A stretch of 8,243 nucleotides of DNA from DUPQ01 sp041678685. GTDB taxonomy: Bacteria > Bacillota > Clostridia > DUPQ01. Shown piece by piece: positions 1-5,313 of this stretch (position 1 is its first letter; every line of letters begins with the position of its first letter). The notes below the pieces were generated by a model. It was given only the letters and a program-made list of their open reading frames with translations, made no database searches and was not told where the DNA came from. The stretch lies in the NCBI GenBank assembly GCA_041678685.1, contig JBAYNV010000097.1, positions 1-8,243 of the forward strand. The letters run 5' to 3'. The translations under genes and the position numbers were made by a program.

Positions 1-270
1 AATCATACGGCTGATCTGGTGAATGATCTTAAGGCTATAAGCGATACAAACAGGATGGATATACTCATTTCGCTTAAAAGCGGTAAAAAATACGCACGCG
101 AGCTTATGGATCTTACCGGGCTTACTTCTGCAACCATCTCGCATCATATGGGTGAACTAATAACAAGGCAATTGGTCACGGTCGAAAAAAGCGGCGTGCG
201 TCTTTATTACACACTTAAAAAGGAAAAAATAAGCGAGATCACAGATGGTTTACGTGATCTGTTAACCTGA
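1..270 (+). CDS. ArsR-type winged-helix transcriptional regulator, C-terminal part (5' end outside window)
   Basis: The reading frame is open from the first base to a TGA at 268-270, giving 89 visible residues. They form an almost complete ArsR-like winged helix: an opening helix with the 'SDTNRMDIL' pattern, a recognition helix ending in 'SATISHHMGEL', and a beta-wing ending in 'RLYYTL'. A GTG at position 19 could serve as a start, but there is no Shine-Dalgarno sequence before it and the frame continues upstream. I therefore read this as the C-terminal DNA-binding domain of a longer protein, as in ArsR-family proteins with an N-terminal extension. The visible part has no cysteine, so it lacks the thiol metal site of arsenic sensors; its signal is unknown. 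The next gene starts 10 nt downstream, so the two are probably cotranscribed. Confidence 0.8.
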   Translation, partial: NHTADLVNDLKAISDTNRMDILISLKSGKKYARELMDLTGLTSATISHHMGELITRQLVTVEKSGVRLYYTLKKEKISEITDGLRDLLT

Positions 271-280
271 TGGAGAGCAT

Positions 281-982
281 ATGTTTAATAAAAAAATGAA
301 AGCAGTGACATTCAGTTATGACGACGGAGTTAAACAGGATATCAGACTGATAGATATATTTAATAAATACAGGTTAAAAGCAACTTTCAACTTAAATTCT
401 GAATTGCTGGGACAGGACGGATATCTCATCAGAGAAAACAGGCGTATAAATCATATCAAGAATTCACCGTTGGATATAAAAAAAATATATGAAGGCCATG
501 AAGTCGCGGTACACACGCTGACACACCCTAATCTTACTACGATAGACGATGAAGAGATCATCAGACAGGTGGAACAGGACAGGATCAATCTTTCCGCTCT
601 TGTGGGATATGAGGTGATCGGCATGGCATATCCATGCGGCGGAACAAATAATAACCGGCATGTTGCGGATATTATCAGAAACTGCACGAAGATACGATAC
701 GCAAGAACCATAACATCAAGTCACAGCTTTGATCTTCAGGATGACCTGTTCCGCTTTAATCCTACTGCATATCATCATGATGAAATGGATATGATGTTTG
801 AACTTGGTAAGAAATTTATTGACATGAAAGCTGACAGCCCGCAGATACTTTATATCTGGGGGCATTCATATGAATTCGATATCAGAGACGACTGGAGCAG
901 ATTTGAAAGATTCTGCAGGCTCATCTGTGATCACAATGATATATTCTACGGTACCAATAAAGAAGTTTTGTTCTCATATTGA
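281..982 (+). CDS. Polysaccharide deacetylase (NodB homology) family protein
   Basis: This 233-residue protein carries the carbohydrate esterase 4/NodB motifs in order. They are 'TFSYDDG' at residues 10-16 (catalytic base and metal Asp at D14/D15), 'HTLTH' at 78-82 (metal-binding H78 and H82), 'AYPCGG' at 116-121, and 'WGHSYEF' at 193-199 with the late catalytic His at H195. Such enzymes remove N- or O-acyl groups from sugars, usually with a divalent metal. There is no signal peptide or membrane anchor, so it looks cytoplasmic, unlike cell-wall deacetylases, and may act on a soluble sugar derivative. The ATG at 281 is preceded by GGAGAG at 272-277. It follows the partial ArsR-type gene by 10 nt. 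The last codons (Ser-Tyr-stop) lie inside the first palindrome of the downstream ars control region. The family call is confident; the substrate is unknown. Confidence 0.88.
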   Translation: MFNKKMKAVTFSYDDGVKQDIRLIDIFNKYRLKATFNLNSELLGQDGYLIRENRRINHIKNSPLDIKKIYEGHEVAVHTLTHPNLTTIDDEEIIRQVEQDRINLSALVGYEVIGMAYPCGGTNNNRHVADIIRNCTKIRYARTITSSHSFDLQDDLFRFNPTAYHHDEMDMMFELGKKFIDMKADSPQILYIWGHSYEFDIRDDWSRFERFCRLICDHNDIFYGTNKEVLFSY

Positions 983-997
983 CATTATTCAATATGA
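974..997. promoter_or_regulatory. Candidate ArsR operator copy 1
   Basis: A perfect 9-bp inverted repeat, TCATATTGA then 6 bp then TCAATATGA, lies immediately upstream of arsR. The left arm is also the end of the deacetylase gene (Ser, Tyr, stop) and overlaps the TTGACA -35 element. The same 9-6-9 layout recurs 37 bp downstream. The TGA-N6-TCA core arranged as an AT-rich palindrome resembles ArsR/SmtB-family operators. Binding by the adjacent ArsR is inferred. Confidence 0.7.
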
Positions 998-1006
998 TGA
1001 TAACAT
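979..1006 (+). promoter_or_regulatory. Promoter of the arsR-acr3 operon
   Basis: A consensus -35 hexamer TTGACA at 979-984 is followed by a 16-bp spacer and TAACAT at 1001-1006 (4 of 6 to TATAAT). A TG sits at 998-999, giving an extended -10 (TGA-TAACAT). Transcription would begin near 1013, inside operator copy 2, leaving a leader of about 30 nt before arsR. The -35 lies in operator copy 1, so a bound repressor would cover the promoter from both sides. Confidence 0.7.
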
Positions 1007-1010
1007 GGTC

Positions 1011-1034
1011 TCATATTGAAGTTTTTAAATATGA
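1011..1034. promoter_or_regulatory. Candidate ArsR operator copy 2
   Basis: This is the second copy of the palindrome: TCATATTGA, 6 bp, TAAATATGA, with the right arm matching copy 1 in 8 of 9 bases. It covers the predicted transcription start and runs into the arsR Shine-Dalgarno GAGGT at 1033-1037. The right arm of copy 1 and the left arm of copy 2 also form a 10-bp perfect inverted repeat (988-997 with 1011-1020). Confidence 0.65.
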
Positions 1035-1043
1035 GGTAGCACA

Positions 1044-1349
1044 TTGGCTGATTATAATAACGAAATAAATATGTTCAAAGTGCTTGGAGATGCAAAACGT
1101 GCATTGATAATAGATATGCTTTCGTGTGGGGAGCTATGTGCCTGCAGCATATTGGAAAAGTTCAGTTTTACACAATCCACACTGTCTCATCACATGAAGC
1201 TTTTATGCGGCAGCGGTCTGGTAAAAGCCAGGGACAAAGGTAAATGGACTTATTATTTCCTTGATCCTGCCGGTGTGGAAAGAGTAAAGAAATTTCTTGA
1301 CAATATCACAGCAAAAAAGGAAAATTGCATATGCGGTAAAGGAATATGA
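1044..1349 (+). CDS. arsR: ArsR-family arsenic/antimony-responsive repressor
   Basis: This 101-residue single-domain winged helix is the usual length for ArsR. The metal-sensing motif sits at residues 30-37 as 'ELCACSIL', giving C32 and C34, the pair essential for As(III)/Sb(III) sensing in plasmid R773 ArsR. The third cysteine of that family (C37) is leucine here. Extra cysteines are C28, C55 and a C-terminal C95-x-C97. The DNA-recognition helix is 'QSTLSHHMKLL' (44-54), and the wing ends 'TYYFLDP'. The start is TTG at 1044, chosen because GAGGT at 1033-1037 lies 6 nt upstream; the first ATG, at 1071, has no such site and would cut the first helix. The stop overlaps the acr3 start by 4 nt (ATGA). 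It likely represses its own operon through the two palindromes upstream and releases DNA on binding trivalent arsenic. Confidence 0.93.
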   Translation: MADYNNEINMFKVLGDAKRALIIDMLSCGELCACSILEKFSFTQSTLSHHMKLLCGSGLVKARDKGKWTYYFLDPAGVERVKKFLDNITAKKENCICGKGI

Positions 1350-2419
1350 CTGATAAAAAGAACAGCGGTATAGGTTTTTTTCAAAAGTATTTAACATTGT
1401 GGGTCATACTTTGTATGGCGGCAGGTGTTCTGATCGGAAGATTCATACCTGGAATACCGAATTTACTGGGTAAATTCGAATATGCAAATGTATCCATCCC
1501 AACTGCGATACTGATTTGGGTAATGATCTATCCGATGATGATGAAAGTCGATTTTCAAAGCCTTAAAAATGTACGGAAAAATCCTAAAGGCCTGTTTGTA
1601 ACATGGATCGCAAACTGGATCATAAAACCTTTCACAATGTATGCGATCGCATACTTTTTCCTGTATTTTGTTTTTTCGAACTATATAACTCCCGACCTTG
1701 CCAAACAATATCTTGCAGGAGCAGTCCTGCTTGGTGCTGCGCCTTGTACCGCAATGGTTTTTGTATGGAGCACTCTTACAAAAGGTAACCCTGCATATAC
1801 TGTCGTCCAGGTCGCAACGAATGATCTGATCATACTTGTAGCTTTCATCCCCATAGTAAAATTCCTTTTGGGTATAAGTGATGTAACGGTCCCATGGGAT
1901 ACGCTGGTTTTATCAGTGGTCCTTTTTGTCGTAATCCCTCTTTCCGCCGGCATTATCACAAGACTGTCCGTGATCAAAAGGAAAGGTGTGGAATATTTCG
2001 ATAAAAAATTCCTCCCCAAATTCGATGGAGTCACCACAACCGGCCTGCTTTTGATGCTTGTACTGCTTTTCTCCTTTCAGGGTAAAACCATATTGAGCAA
2101 TCCTTTACATATCCTTATGATAGCAGTACCCCTTATAATCCAGACATTCCTCATATTCTTAATTTCATATATACCATGCAAATGGCTCAAACTGCCTTTC
2201 AGCATAGCTGCTCCGGCAGGTATGATAGGGGCATCGAATTTCTTTGAACTGGCAGTAGCCGTAGCTATCGCTTTGTTCGGCATGGATTCCCCTGCCGCAC
2301 TGGCAACCACTGTAGGTGTATTGACTGAAGTTCCGGTAATGCTGATACTCGTAAATATAGCCAATAAAACAAAGCATTGGTTTCCTGCTGCAGAAAAGGA
2401 AGCATTTGGTGACTTATAA
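1346..2419 (+). CDS. acr3: ACR3-family arsenite efflux transporter
   Basis: This 357-residue hydrophobic protein has about ten membrane helices, as expected for the ACR3 branch of the bile/arsenite/riboflavin transporter superfamily. Family landmarks are visible. The fourth helix contains 'GAAPCTAMVFVWS' with the conserved, functionally essential cysteine at C134. The ninth to tenth helix region contains 'GASNFFELAVAVAI' and 'GVLTEVPVMLILV', with the conserved glutamate at E328. ACR3 exports As(III), and sometimes Sb(III), across the cytoplasmic membrane using the proton-motive force. The ATG overlaps the arsR stop by 4 nt, with AAAGGA just upstream, indicating translational coupling; the stop overlaps the next gene by 1 nt. 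No arsA or arsD is present, so the pump probably works without an ATPase. Some operons name this gene arsB, but it is not the unrelated ArsB family. Confidence 0.95.
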   Translation: MTDKKNSGIGFFQKYLTLWVILCMAAGVLIGRFIPGIPNLLGKFEYANVSIPTAILIWVMIYPMMMKVDFQSLKNVRKNPKGLFVTWIANWIIKPFTMYAIAYFFLYFVFSNYITPDLAKQYLAGAVLLGAAPCTAMVFVWSTLTKGNPAYTVVQVATNDLIILVAFIPIVKFLLGISDVTVPWDTLVLSVVLFVVIPLSAGIITRLSVIKRKGVEYFDKKFLPKFDGVTTTGLLLMLVLLFSFQGKTILSNPLHILMIAVPLIIQTFLIFLISYIPCKWLKLPFSIAAPAGMIGASNFFELAVAVAIALFGMDSPAALATTVGVLTEVPVMLILVNIANKTKHWFPAAEKEAFGDL

Positions 2420-3042
2420 TGATGATCTCGATCAACGAGCCAAAGTGGCTTCAGCTGACAGATATAACAGGAGATATACTGTATGGGTGCTCACAGGAAT
2501 GGTTCAGGACGACATGGCAGCGCATGTCAGGCTGCGGTCCATGTACGGCATCTAACATTGTTCTGTATTTTCAGCGTTCAGGACGTATCCAAACGCACAT
2601 AGCCGTAGACAGTAAACCGGATTTTATGAGGCTGATGGAGTCTGTCTGGAAATATGTGACACCGAAATATATGGGTATGCATCTGGTAAGCCAGTTTTAT
2701 ACCGGCTTAAATAACTATTTCAAGAGTATAAACGCTGAACTTAAATGCTACACCCTTGATATCCCGAAACATATGGAATCAAGGCCTCTGATACCTGTTA
2801 TTGTGGATTTCATCGCAGCAGGATTATCAGCGGATTCACCCGTAGCGTTCCTGAATCTTTCAAACGGTACAGTTAAAGATCTGGATGAATGGCATTGGGT
2901 CACAGTGATTGCTATGGAAACAAACCAGGATACAGGTGATGTGTATCTTGAGATCTATGATGACAGAAAAGACATAAAAATCAATTTCACGCAATGGTAT
3001 GCTTCTACGAAGTTAGGCGGAGGATTCATATACTATACCTGA
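2419..3042 (+). CDS. Uncharacterised cysteine-peptidase-like (C39/papain-fold-like) protein in the ars operon
   Basis: I do not recognise this 207-residue protein as a named ars gene. It has no signal peptide or membrane segment. Its landmarks resemble a papain/C39-like fold: 'SGCGPCTASNIVLY' at residues 37-50, with C39 in the CGP position of a nucleophile at the start of a helix; 'EWHWVTVIAM' at 157-166, with H159 as the candidate catalytic His; and 'LEIYDDRKD' at 177-185, with D181 or D182 as the third residue. It ends with a glycine-rich strand, 'LGGGFIYYT'. C39-C42 also spells CGPC, the thioredoxin active-site tetrapeptide, though the rest does not look like thioredoxin. Other cysteines are C24 and C110. 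The ATG overlaps the acr3 stop by 1 nt (TAATG); a second ATG follows directly. Its place between the exporter and the arsenate reductase suggests a thiol-linked role in arsenic handling, which is inference. Confidence 0.6.
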   Translation: MMISINEPKWLQLTDITGDILYGCSQEWFRTTWQRMSGCGPCTASNIVLYFQRSGRIQTHIAVDSKPDFMRLMESVWKYVTPKYMGMHLVSQFYTGLNNYFKSINAELKCYTLDIPKHMESRPLIPVIVDFIAAGLSADSPVAFLNLSNGTVKDLDEWHWVTVIAMETNQDTGDVYLEIYDDRKDIKINFTQWYASTKLGGGFIYYT

Positions 3043-3078
3043 CACGGGAAGCTACAAAAAGACGGAAACGGGGTAAAA

Positions 3079-3498
3079 ATGAATAATTCCAAACCAAAAG
3101 TCGCCTTCATATGTGTTCATAATTCTTGCCGTTCTCAGATAGCGGAAGCATTGGCAAAGAAATTCGCCGTTGATGTGTTTAGAAGTTATAGCGCTGGGAC
3201 AGAGGCTAAACAGCATATCGATCAGGATGCGGTAAGGTTGATAAAAAAGCTATATGATATAGATATGGAACAGTCACAGCATCCAAAACTCCTGTCAGAT
3301 ATCCCGCCTGTCGATATAGTGATCACTATGGGATGCAATGTCGCATGCCCTTATGTTCCGAACAGGTACCGTGAAGACTGGGGACTAGATGATCCCACAG
3401 GCAGAAGCGATACGGAATTTATCGTTGTGATCAATACGATAGAAAAAAAGATAACCGATCTTAAAAACCGCATAAACTCAGGTGTAATTCAGATATAA
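3079..3498 (+). CDS. arsC: Arsenate reductase, thioredoxin-coupled low-molecular-weight phosphatase type
   Basis: This 139-residue protein has the phosphatase-loop signature 'CVHNSCR' (C12-x5-R18), the nucleophilic C12 and the neighbouring C17. A second cysteine pair, C86 and C90, lies in 'TMGCNVACP', and 'WGLDDP' at 101-106 carries the general-acid Asp (D105). This is the Staphylococcus pI258-type ArsC family: arsenate binds C12, a disulfide relay passes electrons through the second pair, and thioredoxin regenerates the enzyme, yielding arsenite for the ACR3 pump. The C86-x3-C90 spacing is tighter than the C82-x6-C89 of pI258 ArsC, so the exact relay and electron donor are not certain. The ATG at 3079 follows GGGG (3070-3073) by 5 nt. 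It lies 36 nt after the cysteine-peptidase-like gene, with no terminator between them, and is the last gene of the operon. Confidence 0.9.
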   Translation: MNNSKPKVAFICVHNSCRSQIAEALAKKFAVDVFRSYSAGTEAKQHIDQDAVRLIKKLYDIDMEQSQHPKLLSDIPPVDIVITMGCNVACPYVPNRYREDWGLDDPTGRSDTEFIVVINTIEKKITDLKNRINSGVIQI

Positions 3499-3510
3499 CC
3501 AACAAATCTG

Positions 3511-3539
3511 TTGACAGCTTTTATAAACCAAACTATACT
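3511..3539 (+). promoter_or_regulatory. Near-consensus sigma-A promoter for the DUF4234 gene
   Basis: TTGACA at 3511-3516, a 17-bp spacer and TATACT at 3534-3539 make a sigma-A-type promoter with 11 of 12 consensus positions. Transcription would start around 3546 and give a leader of about 55 nt before the ATG at 3601. The ribosome site AGGGGG at 3587-3592 is 8 nt from that ATG. The downstream gene is therefore probably independent of arsenic control. Confidence 0.75.
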
Positions 3540-3600
3540 CAAAATGTAAGATAAAATTGCTTTACAGTGTTATAAAAAATATGAATAGGGGGAATTCATC

Positions 3601-4011
3601 ATGTATCCGGGACAACTTAAAACTGACAGAGGTATATGGAAATTTATCGGATTAAGCATCATTACTTTTGGCATTTACTCACTCATCTTCTTTGCAAGAC
3701 TCGCAAATGATGTAAACACCGTCAGTAGCAGATATGACGGAAAGAAAACAATGAACTTCTGGCTGCTTATGTTTATTGTCGGGCCTTTAACATTGGAAAT
3801 AGGTACTTTTGTCTGGTACCATAGGGTATGCAACCGTATCGGCGCGGAACTGGCGCATCGCGGTATAAATTATGATTTCAGCGCAAGCACATTCTGGGGT
3901 TGGGGAATTCTCGGAACATGCATAATAGTCGGACCATTTGTCTGGATACACAAGCTTTGCAATGCCATGAACTATATTTCCTCAGACTATAACCAAAGAG
4001 GATGCCAGTAA
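3601..4011 (+). CDS. DUF4234-type small integral membrane protein
   Basis: This 136-residue membrane protein of unknown function matches the DUF4234 pattern. A short basic N-terminus is followed by a helix with 'ITFGIYSLIFFARLANDVN' (21-39). Two further hydrophobic segments follow at about 53-73 and 98-117, each ending in an aromatic/basic tract. The second and third segments end in near-copies of the same motif, 'GTFVWYHRVCN' (68-78) and 'GPFVWIHKLCN' (111-121). The 'GIYSLIFFARLANDVN' stretch looks like a diverged third copy, so the protein may be built from repeated helix-plus-cap units. The start is well supported by AGGGGG 8 nt upstream. It has its own promoter and terminator and is monocistronic. 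Nothing links it to arsenic or to the locus beyond it. The family call is fairly sure; the function is not known. Confidence 0.8.
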   Translation: MYPGQLKTDRGIWKFIGLSIITFGIYSLIFFARLANDVNTVSSRYDGKKTMNFWLLMFIVGPLTLEIGTFVWYHRVCNRIGAELAHRGINYDFSASTFWGWGILGTCIIVGPFVWIHKLCNAMNYISSDYNQRGCQ

Positions 4012-4037
4012 TAAATAAATGATCATATGATTTACAG

Positions 4038-4063
4038 AAAACGCCGTTTATTCGGCGTTTTTT
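4038..4063. terminator. Intrinsic terminator, probably bidirectional
   Basis: A stem pairs AAAACGCCG (4038-4046) with CGGCGTTTT (4053-4061) around a 6-nt loop. The plus strand has a run of six T from 4058, giving a good terminator for the DUF4234 gene. On the minus strand the same hairpin runs into four T (complement of 4041-4038), so it can also end the leftward operon. The minus-strand gene's stop codon (4048-4050) and last codons lie within it. Confidence 0.88.
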
Positions 4064-5310
4064 CCTTGCATCCATAATTGACGTACATCATCATACACAC
4101 TGTCAGGTATCTCAGGTTCACCAAAAGATGATTTTGGCAGCAACTGCTCTTTTGCTACTTCAGGCGTAGTGCATGCATTATCATTCCTGTACTTATCGCG
4201 CTCTTTAATGTTCCGGAAATCCGGTATATCTGTTTTTCTGCTATTATCCAGTACCGAACGATAACCAAGTATGCCACATATGCCCATATCAACAGCACGA
4301 TATACATCGATCGACCACTCTCCGTCCGGTCTTCCGAGTATCTTTTCTATGAAAAAATGTGTAGCGTAAAAATCGCTTCCGCCGTGCGAGGTGACGTTCC
4401 TGACCAGATCCGATGCTATCTCATTTACGGGATCATATTTTTCCCATTGCCCCTGACAGTACTTATCACCTTCAACATACATATTGAAACTTTTCGATTC
4501 AGGTTGTCTTCCGCTTTCCATCATTCCCTTCTGACCGTATAATACATAATTAACGCTTGAAGGTTCACGTCTTAAGTGTCCGTGGATGCTTTTAAATACA
4601 GCTCCGTTTTCCATTGTGACCATCTCAATACCCGGCCCACTGCTAAACCCGAGACTCAGATCTCTGACCGACCGGGGCAGCTCAAATCCTGTTACGCTCT
4701 TTGGCTTAAGTCCGCTCATCATGATGAGTGGCCCGAGACTGTGGGTACAGTAGAAATTCGGATGCATACAGTTACGCCAGTGATCCCTCTGCCCGTATGT
4801 GATCCGAGGCCATATCGATGCGCAGTCATGAATATATTCACCTTCCCCATACATTACTTCCCCTATATAACCTTTTTTATACTTTTTCCACATTTCAAAC
4901 GTATGGTGCATATAGCAGTAATTTTCCGCGTATGCATATACAAGCTTCGTCTTTTCTACCGCTTCTATCAGTTCCACGGCCTGTGCGCAGGTCTCACATG
5001 GCAGTACCTCACTTAACACATGCTTTCCTGCATTAAGACACTTTATCGCATAGATACCGTGTTCGTTAGCATAATTTGCCAGTACCACAGCATCCATGTC
5101 GTGTTTTATGAATTCATCGAAATCATCGTATACCGCAACGGAAACACCTTTTTCCCCGGCTTTTAACTTCACTTCATCAAGAAGAGGACGGTACTTATCA
5201 CATACAGCCACAAGCTGTGCATCCGGATGATCAAAAAGTACAGACATCATGGTCCTGCCGCGAGCCCCTCCGAATACCCCTATTTTAAGTTTACTTTTAA
5301 TTTCTAACAT
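4048..5310 (-). CDS. Gfo/Idh/MocA-family NAD(P)-dependent oxidoreductase, GH109-like
   Basis: This 420-residue protein begins with a Rossmann fold: 'IGVFGGARGR' (10-19), with an acidic D38 after the second strand. The usual EKP motif of the family appears as 'GKHVLSEVLPCET' (95-107), so E101 is kept but Val replaces the Lys. The next segments, 'AYAENYCYMHH' (126-136), 'GEGEYIHD' (155-162), 'DHWRN' (176-180) and 'NFYCTHSLGPL' (185-195), resemble glycoside hydrolase family 109 and its relatives. Those proteins use tightly bound NAD in a transient-oxidation mechanism to break glycosidic bonds. A simple sugar dehydrogenase cannot be excluded. There is no signal peptide, so it is cytoplasmic. The start follows the upstream enolase-superfamily stop by only 3 nt, with GGAGG inside that gene's last codons. 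It is the last gene of the leftward operon. Family is confident; substrate unknown. Confidence 0.85.
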   Translation of the reverse strand: MLEIKSKLKIGVFGGARGRTMMSVLFDHPDAQLVAVCDKYRPLLDEVKLKAGEKGVSVAVYDDFDEFIKHDMDAVVLANYANEHGIYAIKCLNAGKHVLSEVLPCETCAQAVELIEAVEKTKLVYAYAENYCYMHHTFEMWKKYKKGYIGEVMYGEGEYIHDCASIWPRITYGQRDHWRNCMHPNFYCTHSLGPLIMMSGLKPKSVTGFELPRSVRDLSLGFSSGPGIEMVTMENGAVFKSIHGHLRREPSSVNYVLYGQKGMMESGRQPESKSFNMYVEGDKYCQGQWEKYDPVNEIASDLVRNVTSHGGSDFYATHFFIEKILGRPDGEWSIDVYRAVDMGICGILGYRSVLDNSRKTDIPDFRNIKERDKYRNDNACTTPEVAKEQLLPKSSFGEPEIPDSVYDDVRQLWMQGKNAE

Positions 5311-5313
5311 GAT

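Noticed and set aside
1681..2037. A 118-codon open frame on the minus strand inside the acr3 region, with further antisense frames at 2077-2377
   Set aside because: They lie opposite a clear transporter gene, have no ribosome site or family motif, and reflect codon composition of the real gene.
2419..3042. Thioredoxin-fold assignment for the ars-operon protein based on CGPC
   Set aside because: No preceding beta-strand with Trp before CGPC and no clear cis-proline region; the HWV and IYDD motifs fit a peptidase-like fold better.
3500..3513. Small hairpin CAACA/TGTTG after arsC as an ars operon terminator
   Set aside because: Only five AT-rich pairs with no adjacent U-tract; the right arm is better explained as part of a -35 element.
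4022..4031. Perfect palindrome ATCATATGAT after the DUF4234 gene
   Set aside because: It is short and AT-rich, lies downstream of the gene next to the terminator, and has no second copy in a regulatory position.
4576..5016. Plus-strand open frame of 146 codons opposite the oxidoreductase
   Set aside because: Composition is unlike a real protein, no motif or ribosome site is visible, and the minus-strand gene is unambiguous.
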